Below, piece after piece: positions 20,919-32,875 of a stretch of DNA of 64,000 bases. This DNA comes from Nocardia mexicana NBRC 108244 (GTDB lineage Bacteria; Actinomycetota; Actinomycetes; Mycobacteriales; Mycobacteriaceae), in NCBI RefSeq assembly GCF_001613165.1, contig NZ_BDBV01000024.1, positions 62,001-126,000 of the forward strand. Direction: 5' to 3'. Below the pieces are notes generated by a model, which saw nothing but the letters and a program-made list of their open reading frames with translations, did not search any database and was not told the origin of the DNA. The position numbers and the translations under genes are program-made. Positions within the stretch are counted from its first letter, which is position 1. Each line of letters begins with the position of its first letter.

Positions 20919-21880
20919 GTGCCGCGGATACCCGCATCGAGCTGCTCCGGCAGATGATTCGGATCCGGCGGTTCGAGGAACGCTGCGTGCGGCTCTACAG
21001 CGCCGAGAAGATCCGCGGCTTCCTCCATCTCTACATCGGAGAGGAGGCGGTGGCGGCCGGACTGCTCGGGCAGATCGGGCCCGGTGACGCGGTGGTGTCG
21101 ACCTATCGGGAGCACGGCCACGCCCTCGCCCGCGGCATGCCGATGGCCGCGCTGATGGCCGAAATGTACGGGCGCGCAACAGGGTGCAGCCGCGGTCGTG
21201 GCGGGTCGATGCACCTTTTCGATGCGGAACGCCGCTTCTACGGCGGGAACGCGATCGTCGCCGGGGGACTGCCGATCGCCGTCGGGCTCGCGCTGGCGGA
21301 CGCTCAGGCCGGTCGCGACGCGGTCACCGTCTGCCTGTTCGGCGACGGCGCCGCCGCCGAGGGGGAGTTCCACGAATGCCTGAATCTTGCTGCGCTGTGG
21401 CGTCTTCCGGTGCTGTTCGCGTGCGAGAACAATCGCTATGCGATGGGCACCGCCCTGGCCCGCGAACACGCCGCCACCGATCTGGCCTTGCGTGCGGCCT
21501 CCTACGGTCTGGTGGCCTGGCCGGTCGACGGCATGGACGCCGTCGCGGTGGGCGAGGCGACCCGCCGTGCGGTCGAGTCGATCCGAGCGGGGAGCGGTCC
21601 GTGCTTCCTCGAGCTTCGCACCTACCGGTTCCGGGCGCATTCGCTGTACGACGCCGACCGCTACCGCGACAAGGCGGAGATCGCGGAATGGAAGGGCCGA
21701 GACCCGATTCCACGCCTGTCGGGCGCGCTGAAGGACGCCGGCGAGCTGAACGAGGAGGACCTGAAGGCGCTCGAGGCGGCGATCGAGTCGGAGATCGACG
21801 ACGCCGTCGCCGCCGCCGAGAGCGCACCGGAGGAACCGGTCGCCGACCTGACCCGGCACGTCTACGCGGAGCGGCCATGA
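20915..21880 (+). CDS. pdhA: Pyruvate (2-oxoacid) dehydrogenase E1 component, alpha subunit
   Basis: 321 residues, the usual length. Features seen: [24 protein letters not shown] (the HxxG/phosphorylation-loop region), and the thiamine diphosphate motif [20 protein letters not shown] ending in ENNRYAMG. The E1 alpha-beta heterotetramer decarboxylates pyruvate and acetylates the E2 lipoyl group. The start overlaps the acsA stop and the stop overlaps the beta-subunit start. Acetoin dehydrogenase E1 is a close relative, so acetoin cannot be excluded as substrate. Confidence 0.87.
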   Translation: MSAADTRIELLRQMIRIRRFEERCVRLYSAEKIRGFLHLYIGEEAVAAGLLGQIGPGDAVVSTYREHGHALARGMPMAALMAEMYGRATGCSRGRGGSMHLFDAERRFYGGNAIVAGGLPIAVGLALADAQAGRDAVTVCLFGDGAAAEGEFHECLNLAALWRLPVLFACENNRYAMGTALAREHAATDLALRAASYGLVAWPVDGMDAVAVGEATRRAVESIRAGSGPCFLELRTYRFRAHSLYDADRYRDKAEIAEWKGRDPIPRLSGALKDAGELNEEDLKALEAAIESEIDDAVAAAESAPEEPVADLTRHVYAERP

Positions 21881-22845
21881 TCACCTATCGGGACGCTGTG
21901 CGGGAGGCCCTGCGCGAGGCGATGATTCGAGACGAGCGGGTATTCCTGATGGGCGAGGACGTCGGCGCGTACGGCGGGTGCTTCGGCGTCAGCCGCGGCA
22001 TGCTCGAGGAATTCGGACCCGAGCGGATTCGCGACACCCCGCTGAGCGAATCGGCGTTCGTCGGCGCGGGAATCGGTGCCGCACTGGGTGGTTCGCGCCC
22101 GATCGTCGAGATCATGACGGTCAACTTCAGCCTGCTGGCGCTGGACCAGATCCTCAACAATGCCGCGACGCTGCGGCACATGTCCGGCGGGCAGTTCGGG
22201 GTGCCGCTGGTGATCCGCATGGCCACCGGGGCCGGACGGCAACTGGCGGCACAGCATTCGCACAGCCTGGAGGCCTTTTACGCGCACATCCCCGGGCTCC
22301 GGGTGCTGGCCCCGGCCACCGTCGCCGACGCACGGGGGATGTTGTGGACCGCGCTGCAGGACCCCGACCCGGTGCTGATCTTCGAGCCGATCGCGCTCTA
22401 CAACACCGAGGACGAGTTGCCCGACGATGCGGGTGCCGTCGATATCGACCGCGCCGCCGTGCGGCGTCCCGGTACCGACGTCACCCTCGTATCCTACGGC
22501 GGCGCGCTGCGCGTCGCGGAAGCGGCCGCGGAAAGCCTGGCGGCCCAGGGCATCTCGGCCGAGGTGATCGATCTGCGGACGCTGCGTCCGCTGGACGAGC
22601 GGACCGTACTGGAGTCGGTGGCGCGCACCCACCGGCTGGTGATCGTCGACGAAGGGTGGCGCAGCGTCGGCATCGCCGCCGAGATCGCCGCCCGTGCGAG
22701 CGAACACGCCTATTACGAGCTGGATGCTCCGATCGGCCGGGTGTGTACCGCCGAGGTCCCGATTCCGTACGCCCGGCAACTGGAAGCCGCCGCGCTGCCG
22801 CAGCCCGGCGCCGTCGTCGCCGCGGTCCGCGAGGTGGTGAGCTGA
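21877..22845 (+). CDS. pdhB: Pyruvate (2-oxoacid) dehydrogenase E1 component, beta subunit
   Basis: 322 residues. Conserved blocks include [60 protein letters not shown], the catalytic-loop [16 protein letters not shown], and the C-terminal [25 protein letters not shown]. These are all standard E1 beta features. The gene overlaps the alpha gene by four bases and is one base from E2, so subunits are made in equal amounts. Confidence 0.88.
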   Translation: MITYRDAVREALREAMIRDERVFLMGEDVGAYGGCFGVSRGMLEEFGPERIRDTPLSESAFVGAGIGAALGGSRPIVEIMTVNFSLLALDQILNNAATLRHMSGGQFGVPLVIRMATGAGRQLAAQHSHSLEAFYAHIPGLRVLAPATVADARGMLWTALQDPDPVLIFEPIALYNTEDELPDDAGAVDIDRAAVRRPGTDVTLVSYGGALRVAEAAAESLAAQGISAEVIDLRTLRPLDERTVLESVARTHRLVIVDEGWRSVGIAAEIAARASEHAYYELDAPIGRVCTAEVPIPYARQLEAAALPQPGAVVAAVREVVS

Positions 22846-22846
22846 C

Positions 22847-24307
22847 ATGGTCGAATTCCGGATGCCGTCGCTCGGTGCCGACATGACGGAGGGCACGCTG
22901 CTGCAGTGGCTCGTACACCCGGGTGACGTCGTGCGCGCGGGTGACGTGGTGGCGGAGGTGGACACCACCAAGGCCGCCATCGAGGTGGAGTGCTTCGACG
23001 ACGGCGTGATCGGCGAGCTCCTGGTGCGGGAGGGGGAGACGGTTCCGGTCGGAGCCCCGCTCGCCACGATCGAGCCGGTGGGGGAGGCCGGTGCGGCGAC
23101 GAGTGGGAGCGCCGTATCCGATGTGCAACAGGAAATCGCGAGTACCGGCAGCGCCGAGGAGGAGGCGTCGCACTCGATGGCCGAGCCGCACGAGGTCCGG
23201 GCGACCCCTCTGGTCCGCCGGCTCGCCGAGAAGGCAGGACTCGACCTGGCGACGGTGCACGGGAGCGGGCCCAACGGGCGCGTGGTGCGGAGCGATGTCG
23301 AGAAGGCGACGGCCGTGGGGAGCGGGGAGCGCCGCGCCGACGCGGGCGACGACGATCGCGCTGCTTCCGATCGGACCAGGGAGAACGGCGGTGGCCACGG
23401 ACCGACGGCGGCACACGGGCCGGAGCTACACGCCCGCGCTTCCGGCTACGCCCGGAAGCTGGCCGCCGATCTCGGCCTCGATATCACCGCGGTGACCGGG
23501 ACCGGCCGCGACGGATCGGTGCGTGCGGACGATGTGCGTACCGCCGCATCATTCGCCCACCCGCGAGCCGATCTCGCTGCCGCCGAGATCGCGCCTCCGC
23601 CGCCGCCCGTACCGGCAGGCCGTCCGGCCGGGCCCGCACACGACCTCGCGGCCGTGCGCGCGCAGATCGCGGCCGCGATGACCAAGTCGAAACAGACTGT
23701 GCCGCACTACTATCTGTCGGCCACCGTCGACGTCGCCGCGGCAACCGACTGGGTGCGGAAGAGAAACCTCACCCTGCCGGTCGCGGACCGTATCCTGTTA
23801 CCGGCGCTGCTGCTGCGCGCCGTATCGCTGGCCGCCCGGAACGCTCCGGACCTGAACGGGCATTGGGTCGACGACCGTTACCTGCCCGCGACCGCCGTGC
23901 ATCTCGGCGTGGTCGTCTCGCTGCGCGGGGGCGGCATCATGCTGCCCACCATCCCCGACGCCGACACCCTCGACCCGGCCGCCATGATGGCGGCGCTGCG
24001 CGGCGTCGTATCCCGTGCGCGGAGCGGGCGTTTGCGTTCGTCGGATACCACCCCCGCCACCATCACGGTGACGAATCTGGGTGACCTGGGCGTGGATTCG
24101 GTCTTCGGCGTGATCGCCGTCCCGCAGGTCGCGATCGTCGGGCTGGGGGCGGCGGCCGACCGGCCCTACGTGGCCGGCGGGTTGCTCGGCGTGCGGCGCC
24201 AGCTCACGGCCACTCTGTCCGCGGATCACCGCGCGAGCGACGGCGCCACCGGCGCCCGCTTCCTGAACGCCGTCGACAACCTGCTACAACGTCCCGAGGA
24301 GTTGTGA
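22847..24307 (+). CDS. pdhC: Dihydrolipoyllysine acyltransferase, E2 component
   Basis: 486 residues: one lipoyl domain (1-75) with the lipoylated Lys42 in EVDTTKAAIE. Then two, not one, peripheral-subunit-binding domains, about 120-155 (TPLVRRLAEKAGLDLATV) and about 200-235 (SGYARKLAADLGLDITAV), separated by a charged, flexible linker. The catalytic domain (about 265-486) has SADHRASDGATGARFL with His and Asp in place. The second position of the usual DHRVVDG is changed to DHRASDG. No E3 gene is in this operon, so a housekeeping lipoamide dehydrogenase is presumably shared. Confidence 0.87.
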   Translation: MVEFRMPSLGADMTEGTLLQWLVHPGDVVRAGDVVAEVDTTKAAIEVECFDDGVIGELLVREGETVPVGAPLATIEPVGEAGAATSGSAVSDVQQEIASTGSAEEEASHSMAEPHEVRATPLVRRLAEKAGLDLATVHGSGPNGRVVRSDVEKATAVGSGERRADAGDDDRAASDRTRENGGGHGPTAAHGPELHARASGYARKLAADLGLDITAVTGTGRDGSVRADDVRTAASFAHPRADLAAAEIAPPPPPVPAGRPAGPAHDLAAVRAQIAAAMTKSKQTVPHYYLSATVDVAAATDWVRKRNLTLPVADRILLPALLLRAVSLAARNAPDLNGHWVDDRYLPATAVHLGVVVSLRGGGIMLPTIPDADTLDPAAMMAALRGVVSRARSGRLRSSDTTPATITVTNLGDLGVDSVFGVIAVPQVAIVGLGAAADRPYVAGGLLGVRRQLTATLSADHRASDGATGARFLNAVDNLLQRPEEL

Positions 24308-24310
24308 CCT

Positions 24311-24568
24311 ATGTCCCATACCCTGTCTCGTGAGCTGGCCGCAGCCACCGTGCGCGGCGCGCTGCAGGGGTTCGCCACCGACGCCGACCTGGCCGCGCTC
24401 GACGATGCCGCACCTCTGCGCAGCACGCTGGAACTGGATTCGATCGACTTTCTGACCTTCGTCGAGCGCCTGTCGGTCGCGGCGGGCCGCCGCATCGAGG
24501 AGCAGGACTATCCACACCTGGAGACGATTCGCTCCTGCGTCGACTTCCTCACCGCGCCTACCGACTGA
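24311..24568 (+). CDS. Acyl carrier protein-like protein
   Basis: 85 residues. The phosphopantetheine site is Ser44 in LELDSIDFLTF, with the usual helix after it. The rest is acidic and helical, as in ACPs. It lies 3 bp after the E2 stop, so it belongs to the acsA-pdhABC operon. Carrier proteins next to 2-oxoacid dehydrogenase genes are uncommon. An attractive inference is that acyl groups from the E2 or the synthetase are passed to this carrier, but nothing in the sequence proves it. No ketosynthase or other partner is nearby. Confidence 0.82.
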   Translation: MSHTLSRELAAATVRGALQGFATDADLAALDDAAPLRSTLELDSIDFLTFVERLSVAAGRRIEEQDYPHLETIRSCVDFLTAPTD

Positions 24569-24589
24569 CGTCGTTCGCGGGCGCGGCCG

Positions 24590-25033
24590 TCATCGTGCGG
24601 TGAACCGGCCCGCCGGCGGCGGGGTGCTCGGGAACCGGGACGGCAGCGTCATGGACAGCGAGATCACGACGAGTCCCGCCATGACGCAGACCGGCTGCAG
24701 CCAGCTGAACACCTCGATCGTGTAGATCTGCACGATAATCCAGCCGACGAGCAGTGCTCCGGCGATCATCGCCACCGCCGGTGCCCGCGGGTCGGTGCGG
24801 GCCACGAGCACGGTCGTGAACGTCATCGGTATCCCCACCATGAGCGCGAGGGCGACAGCGGCGAAGACCGGGCTGTCGAACGGAATTCGTTCCTCGACCG
24901 TCGCGCCGAGATCTATCGCGCCGCTGATCAGACCGGCGGCTCCGGCGAGCGCCCAGATCGCGACGAAACCGGAGAGCAGCGCCAGGGTGATCTGCCTGAT
25001 GTCGATGCGGTGCGGGTTTCGGGTGGCCATCAT
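24590..25033 (-). CDS. Small four-helix membrane protein
   Basis: 147 residues. Four hydrophobic stretches can be seen: TLALLSGFVAIWALAGAAGLI, VFAAVALALMVGIPMTFTTVLV, AVAMIAGALLVGWIIVQIYTI and VCVMAGLVVISLSMTL. The family is not recognised. Tandem ATG codons at 25033 and 25030 are both possible starts. It is divergent from the USP gene at 25211, and the shared 177 bp gap contains three DosR-like boxes, so hypoxic induction is likely. Confidence 0.72.
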   Translation of the reverse strand: MMATRNPHRIDIRQITLALLSGFVAIWALAGAAGLISGAIDLGATVEERIPFDSPVFAAVALALMVGIPMTFTTVLVARTDPRAPAVAMIAGALLVGWIIVQIYTIEVFSWLQPVCVMAGLVVISLSMTLPSRFPSTPPPAGRFTAR

Positions 25034-25090
25034 GGCATCACGATCGCCCGGACGCCGCGGTGCCGGTAGAAGCGTTGGGCCCGCGAGCAC

Positions 25091-25107
25091 GGTGACCTTC
25101 GGCTGCC
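25091..25107 (-). promoter_or_regulatory. DosR-box-like site (1 of 3) between divergent genes
   Basis: GGTGACCTTCGGCTGCC. The GGTGACCTTCGGC core resembles the box at 12758. Confidence 0.4.
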
Positions 25108-25118
25108 GGCGGCCGCCG

Positions 25119-25136
25119 GAGCCGAAAGGACCGGTC
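25119..25136 (+). promoter_or_regulatory. DosR-box-like site (2 of 3) between divergent genes
   Basis: GAGCCGAAAGGACCGGTC; the complement GGTCCTTTCGGC fits the box centre well. Confidence 0.45.
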
Positions 25137-25137
25137 A

Positions 25138-25157
25138 GGGGACGACCTAGTTCCCTG
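25138..25157 (+). promoter_or_regulatory. DosR-box-like inverted repeat (3 of 3)
   Basis: GGGGAC-GACCTAG-TTCCCTG has GGGAAC/GTTCCC-like arms around an AT-containing centre. It is placed 54-73 bp before the USP start at 25211. Confidence 0.4.
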
Positions 25158-25210
25158 GGCGAGTTCGCCGATGCGCGGAATGCTCGAAACGACACCGACA
25201 AGGAGGCATC

Positions 25211-26113
25211 ATGGTGGACTCCGAGACACCTCGCATCGACCCGGTCGACGCACCGATTCTGGTGGCCGTGGACGGCTCGGCCATCTCGTATCAGGCGGTC
25301 GCCTGGGCGGCGGTGGACGCCGAACTGCGGCGTTGCCCGCTGCACCTCATCACCTCGTCCGCGTTTCCGACCGGCTACGGTTTCGGGGCGGCACTGGGCG
25401 AGTCCGAGGTGGAGTGGCTGCGCGAGGACGCACGGCGGATACTCACCGAGGCGAGCCGGATCGCGCACGATGCGGTTCCCGGTGACACGATCTCGGTCAC
25501 CACCGAGCTGACCTTCGACCTGATCATTCCGACCATGATCGATCGCTCCCGGACGGCGCGCATGATCGTGGTCGGAAATCGTGGCCGCGGCGCGATCGGC
25601 CGCGCCGTGCTCGGCTCGGTGAGCACGGCATTGAGTCGGCACGCGCGGTGCCCGGTCGCGGTCGTGCACGGCAGTTCGCAGGCGGACGCGGTATCGGCGC
25701 GGAAACCGATCGTCGTGGGCGTCGACGGCAGCAGCAACAGCATGCCGGCGGTCGAACTGGCTTTCGAGGAGGCGTCCCGCCGCAAGGTGGCGCTGATCGC
25801 TGTGCACGCCTGGAGCGACACCACGGGATACGACCTCCCCGTGCACGGCTGGGAGGAGATCCGGACATCCGAGGAGATCCAGCTGGCGGAAAGCCTGGCC
25901 GGATTCGGCGAACGGTACCCTGATGTGCCGGTCGAGCGGATCGTGGTGTGCGACAGGCCGGTTCGGTCGATCCTCGACTACGCCGACGGCGCTCAGCTGG
26001 TCGTGCTCGGCAGCCATGGGCGCGGCGGGTTCGCCGGTATGATGCTCGGCTCCACGAGTACGGCGGTGTTGCATGCGGCCGAGTGCCCTGTGATCGTGGT
26101 GCGTGAGCGATGA
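25211..26113 (+). CDS. Tandem universal stress protein (type A)
   Basis: 300 residues, two Usp domains (about 15-155 and 165-298). Both ATP-binding motifs are intact: GNRGRGAIGRAVLGS and GSHGRGGFAGMMLGS (G-2X-G-9X-GS). It is closely similar to the protein at 61398, including HLITSSAFPTG-type and TELTFDLIIPT segments, and differs from the type B copies. An AAGGAGG-type ribosome site precedes the ATG. Its stop overlaps the start of the beta-lactamase-fold gene. Three DosR-like boxes lie upstream. Confidence 0.9.
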   Translation: MVDSETPRIDPVDAPILVAVDGSAISYQAVAWAAVDAELRRCPLHLITSSAFPTGYGFGAALGESEVEWLREDARRILTEASRIAHDAVPGDTISVTTELTFDLIIPTMIDRSRTARMIVVGNRGRGAIGRAVLGSVSTALSRHARCPVAVVHGSSQADAVSARKPIVVGVDGSSNSMPAVELAFEEASRRKVALIAVHAWSDTTGYDLPVHGWEEIRTSEEIQLAESLAGFGERYPDVPVERIVVCDRPVRSILDYADGAQLVVLGSHGRGGFAGMMLGSTSTAVLHAAECPVIVVRER

Positions 26114-27579
26114 GCGCGAGCACCGGAACGGACCCGACGACGGGGTCCGAGCGAAATGCTGTGGCGGACAGTACCGATACGACCTTGGCGGGTCGGGTCG
26201 GGTCGCTGTTCAACCGCCGTCCGGTGGTGGGGGCCGTGGTCGCGGTCGTGCGCGACGGCGGCGTCGAGTTCGTGCGGCACGGGTGGGCCGATCTCGCCGA
26301 CCGGCGCCCGGTCACCGAGGACACGGTGTTCCGGATCGCATCGATCACCAAGACCTTCACCGCGATTGCGGTGCTGCAGCTGTGGGAGCGCGGACTCGTC
26401 GACCTGGACGCACCCGCCGACAGCTACCTGCGCGGCTTCCGGTTGGTCGCGGCCGACCCGCGGTACGGCCCGGTGACGATCCGGCACCTGCTCACACACA
26501 CCTCGGGTGTCGGTGAGACGGCCTACCCCTGGCAGGCACTGCAACCGGACTTCGGTGAGAGCGTCGCGGGGGGTACGCCGGTGCCGTCGCTGGGCGAGTA
26601 CTACCGGCGCGGGCTGCGAGTTGGCGCCGAACCCGGCACCCGGTGGGCCTATACCGACCACGGCTTCGCAACGCTGGGTCAGATCGTCGCCGACGTCACG
26701 GGCGTACCGCTCGCGGAATACCTTCGCGCGCATGTGTTCCGGACACTGGGCATGTTCGACACCACTCTCGTCTCCGCCGAGGTTCCCCGGGCGGACCGGG
26801 CCACCGGGTACACCCTGGGCGCACACGGCCCGAAACCGGTCGTGCATCGCGAAATGATCACCGCGGCAGCGTCATCGGCCTGCTCGTCCGCTCGCGACAT
26901 GGCGCGGTACCTGGCCGCGCTACTGGGCGGAGGGCGCAACGATCACGGCCGGGTGCTCGAATCGGACACGCTGGCAATGATGTTCGCGCCGCAGTACCAG
27001 CCCGACCCGCGCGTTCCGGGGATGGGCCTGGGCTTGTTCCGGGGCCTCGTGGGTGACCACAGAGTCGTCGAACACCAAGGCATCCTGCCGGGGTTCAACT
27101 CGCAGATGTGGGTCGCGCCGGACGACCGGACAGGTGCGCTCGTATTCGTCACCGGAGGTCACCGCGCCCTGCTGTGGCTGCCCGCCGAGACCTCGGCGCT
27201 GGTGCACGAACTGCTCGGTGCGCCGCAACCCGCGATCCGGACCGACATCCCGCACCATCCGGAGGTGTGGTCCGAGATCTGCGGCTACTATCGCCTGTCC
27301 GGCTCGCTCGCCGATGTTCGCGCGCGGGCGATGGTGGGCGCCGGTGCCGAGGTGCGCATCAGCGCCGGGCGGCCGGTGCTGCGGGTGCTGACCGCCGTGC
27401 CGTCGCTGCTGCGCGGGCTGCCCCTGCACCCGGATGATCCGGACGACCCGCGAGCGTTCCGTATCGACCTCACCAGGTTCGGCATCGGCACGGGGCGAAT
27501 TCTCTTCGGCCGGGAGTCCGGAACCGGGACGCCCGCGATGTTCTTCGACCTGCACCCCCTGACCCTGCTGCGGCGATAA
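26110..27579 (+). CDS. Beta-lactamase/penicillin-binding-protein-fold serine hydrolase
   Basis: 489 residues. The serine nucleophile motif is SITK (about residue 78) in the class C/PBP4* style context RIASITKTFTA. HLLTHTSG follows at about 137, and YTDHG (about 182) stands where Tyr-x-Asn normally lies. No clear signal peptide is seen, so a cytoplasmic esterase or peptidase is as likely as a cell-wall enzyme. The C-terminal ~110 residues form an extra beta domain (PEVWSEICGYYRLSG onward) as in EstB-like hydrolases. The ATGA overlap with the USP gene indicates co-expression. Confidence 0.82.
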   Translation: MSASTGTDPTTGSERNAVADSTDTTLAGRVGSLFNRRPVVGAVVAVVRDGGVEFVRHGWADLADRRPVTEDTVFRIASITKTFTAIAVLQLWERGLVDLDAPADSYLRGFRLVAADPRYGPVTIRHLLTHTSGVGETAYPWQALQPDFGESVAGGTPVPSLGEYYRRGLRVGAEPGTRWAYTDHGFATLGQIVADVTGVPLAEYLRAHVFRTLGMFDTTLVSAEVPRADRATGYTLGAHGPKPVVHREMITAAASSACSSARDMARYLAALLGGGRNDHGRVLESDTLAMMFAPQYQPDPRVPGMGLGLFRGLVGDHRVVEHQGILPGFNSQMWVAPDDRTGALVFVTGGHRALLWLPAETSALVHELLGAPQPAIRTDIPHHPEVWSEICGYYRLSGSLADVRARAMVGAGAEVRISAGRPVLRVLTAVPSLLRGLPLHPDDPDDPRAFRIDLTRFGIGTGRILFGRESGTGTPAMFFDLHPLTLLRR

Positions 27580-27722
27580 CGGCGGCGGGGCGAACGTCAC
27601 TTCCGTTGGTTACCTAGGCATCTCACGCCTGTGTACGGGTGGCGTGCAGACTGGAAGCAGAGCAGCGGCAGCTCTCCAGCCGCGGGCAGGGGCCGCGGCG
27701 GCTGCCCGGACAGGTGTTCACG
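27580..27722. other. Short promoter region before WS/DGAT gene
   Basis: 143 bp. It includes GGGGCGAACGTCACTTCCG at 27587-27605, a weak match to the DosR box, and TTGGTTACCTAGG at 27605-27617. No strong ribosome site is seen before the ATG at 27723. Confidence 0.35.
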
Positions 27723-29120
27723 ATGACCGAATTGAGCCCGCTGGATACGGGATTCATGGAAATGGAGGACACCGACCGGCACGTCAGCCTGGGCATCGGT
27801 GCCGTGGCGATCGTCGACGGTCCGCCGCCGACCCGGGAGGAGTTCCGTGCGGGCCTCGACCGCGGCCTGCGCAGCCATCCGCGGCTGCGGCAGCGGGTAC
27901 GCCGGTCGCTGTTCGACCTCGCCGCGCCGGAGTGGGAGGACGACCCGAATTTCGATCTGGCACACCATATCCGATGGGCCGGGCTGCCCGGGACCGGTGA
28001 CGAGGCGGCGTTGCGCGAGCTGGTCGCCACCGAACTGACCGAACGGCTCGACCGCGATCACCCGCTGTGGGAGGTGATCGTCGTCGAACACCTGGCGGCC
28101 GGCCGCTGGGCGATGATCGTGAAGGCGCACCACGCCATGGTCGACGGGATCTCCGGCATCACTCTGTTCGAAAGCTTCTGCGATCCCGCCGCGACGGAAC
28201 AGGGCGCCTCCCGGGAACCGGCCGCCGACCGTTCCGGCCCGAGCATGCTCGAGATGGCAACCAAGGCAATGCAATTGCCCTACACGGTGCCGCGCTTCGC
28301 CGTGCACGCCGTGCGCACGCTGATGCCGGTCGTACTGAGCGCGGTCGCGCCCGCGGCGGAAACGACGCTGAACGGTCCCATCGGACGACAGCGGCGCTAC
28401 GCCGTCGCGCGGACCGCCCTGCCGGAGGTGCGTGAGATCGGTGCGGCATTCGGCGTGACCGTGAACGACGTCGCGGTCGCGGCCCTGGCGGCGGCGTACC
28501 GCCGGTTGCTGGTGAGCAGAGACGAAGACCCGGGACCCGGTCTGCTACGCATCGTCGTGCCGGTGTCGATGCGTGCGGCGGACGTGAAATATGTTCTGGA
28601 CAATCGTGTTTCGGCGATGATCACACACCTGCCGATCGAGATCGGCGATCCGGTCGAGCGCCTCGAAGCCGTGCACCGCCGGATCGCCAGGCACCGCTCC
28701 CGCGGCGAGGCCGAGGCGGAGAAATCAATGCTGTCGCTCGCCGGGCGTCTGCCGTTCGGTCTGGTCGCCTTGGTTTTCCGGGCGGTATCGCGATTTCCGC
28801 AGCGCGGCGTCGGCGCGCTGGCAACCAATGTGCCGGGTCCCAGGCGCCCGTTGACGCTGCACGGCCGCGATGTCGTGGAGATCTGGCCGTGTGTCCCGAT
28901 CGCTCTGCGGGTACGCACCACGGTCGCCATCCTCAGCTACGCGGACCGGCTGGTATTCGGCATCACCGGCGACTACGACACCACACCCGATATCGACGTG
29001 ATCGCCGCGGGTGTCGAGGCCGAGATCGGCGTGCTGCTGGCTCGTGCTCGCGATCGGGAGATGCCCCGCAGGTCTCGCCCGAGGCGCCGCAGCGCGGCCC
29101 TTCGGCCCGTCGAAACGTAA
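27723..29120 (+). CDS. Wax ester synthase/diacylglycerol acyltransferase (Tgs1-like)
   Basis: 465 residues, near the 463 of M. tuberculosis Tgs1. The catalytic HHxxxDG motif is KAHHAMVDGISG (about residues 136-147). The downstream family block VSMRAADVKYVLDNRVSAM and the C-terminal NVPGPRRPLTLHGR are both present. These enzymes join fatty acyl-CoA to diacylglycerol or long alcohols and make storage lipid. Tgs1 (Rv3130c) is the main DosR-regulated triacylglycerol synthase of hypoxic mycobacteria. The gene converges on sensor kinase 2. Confidence 0.92.
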   Translation: MTELSPLDTGFMEMEDTDRHVSLGIGAVAIVDGPPPTREEFRAGLDRGLRSHPRLRQRVRRSLFDLAAPEWEDDPNFDLAHHIRWAGLPGTGDEAALRELVATELTERLDRDHPLWEVIVVEHLAAGRWAMIVKAHHAMVDGISGITLFESFCDPAATEQGASREPAADRSGPSMLEMATKAMQLPYTVPRFAVHAVRTLMPVVLSAVAPAAETTLNGPIGRQRRYAVARTALPEVREIGAAFGVTVNDVAVAALAAAYRRLLVSRDEDPGPGLLRIVVPVSMRAADVKYVLDNRVSAMITHLPIEIGDPVERLEAVHRRIARHRSRGEAEAEKSMLSLAGRLPFGLVALVFRAVSRFPQRGVGALATNVPGPRRPLTLHGRDVVEIWPCVPIALRVRTTVAILSYADRLVFGITGDYDTTPDIDVIAAGVEAEIGVLLARARDREMPRRSRPRRRSAALRPVET

Positions 29121-29197
29121 CTGTACCAATGATTTACATGATCGAACTCCGGTCATAGCGCCTGCCGGGATGTCCGCGCGGCGGGTGCGGCCGTGTG

Positions 29198-31582
<2,385 letters not shown>

Positions 31583-31586
<4 letters not shown>

Positions 31587-32875
31587 CGGCGCTCCAGATC
31601 CAGCTCGAGGAAGTGCGCGGAGCAGGAGATGCACGGGTCGTAGTTGCGAATCGTGCGTTCGCACAGCGTGGTGAGGGCGGCATCGTCGAGGTCGAGATGG
31701 GCGGCGACGACGCGCCGCAGATCAGCCTCGATGGCGGCCTGGTTCTGCGAGGTGGGTGGAATGATGGTGGCGGAGTGGATGATTCCGTCGTCTCCCGTTT
31801 CGTAGCTGTGATACAGCAGGCCCCGCGGCGCCTCGCTGACGCCGTGCCCGACGCCCGCACGGGGGACCACGGGCATCGACGGACGGGGCGGCCGTTCGTA
31901 GTCTCCGATCAGACGCACGGCTTCCTCGATGGCGTAGACGACCTCGACCGCGCGAACCAATATGCTGCGGAACGGGTTTCGGCATTCGGCTCCGAGTCCG
32001 ATCTCGGCGGCAACCTGTCGAGCCAGGGGCGACAGGCGGGCGGAGTTGAGTGTGTACCGAGCGAGTGGGCCGGTGAGGTAGGGGCCGCCGTCGAGGGTGG
32101 CGTGCAGCGCGGTGGAGTGCGGGACCTGCCGTTCGGACACGTGATCGGTGAATTCGGACGCGGGGAAGGCCAGTCCGGTGCTGGTGTGGATTCGACCGGT
32201 TTCTATCGCATACCGGGCCGGATCGTCGGCCGCGAGCAGGTGGTGATCGAGTTCCAGGTCGGGGAAGTCCAGGGTCGAGGCGCGGCGGGCGGTGGAGATG
32301 GCGGAATCCAGCGCACCGCGCAGCTGTTCGGCGAGGGGAGCCAGATCGGCGGGTGACGGGACGGAGTAGAAGCCTCCTACGCGCACATTGATCGGATGAA
32401 TCGGCCTCCCCCCGATGAGTTCGAGCAGGCCGTTCCCGGCCTTCTTGACCGCCAGACCACGCTCGACGAGGTCGCGATGGTCGGTGGCGAGGGTGACGGC
32501 ATCGGGATAACCCAGGAAGTCCGGCAGGTGCAGCAGATGGATATGCAAGGCGTGGCTGGATATCCACTCGCCGCAGTACAGCAATCGGCGTAGCGCGGCG
32601 AGCGGTGGGTCCAGATCGACTCCGCACAGCTGCTCGAGCGCGTTGCACGCGCTGGTTTGGTAGGCGACGGGGCAGATGCCACAGATCCGGGCGGTGATAT
32701 CGGGTGGTTCGGTAAAGGCGCGTCCGCGCAGGAGAGCCTCGAAGAACCGTGGCGGTTCGTAGATGTTCAGTTCGGCGCGTTCGACCGCTCCGTCGGCGAC
32801 GACGACGCGCAGCGCACCCTCGCCCTCCACGCGAGCGAGCGAGCTGACACGCAATTGCCTACTGCGGTGGCTCAT
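31583..32875 (-). CDS. hyhL: Group 3b [NiFe] hydrogenase large (alpha) subunit
   Basis: 430 residues. The four nickel-iron cysteines are in RICGIC (about residue 65) and DPCISC near the C-terminus. A short tail FLELDLERR follows CSAH, the expected site of cutting by the protease encoded next. The N-terminal [11 protein letters not shown] fits the family. The enzyme is a cytoplasmic bidirectional NAD(P)-linked hydrogenase. The ATG at 32875 lies 17 bp inside the small-subunit gene end, so translation is coupled. In M. smegmatis the orthologous Hyh hydrogenase is DosR-induced and produces H2 under hypoxia. Confidence 0.92.
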
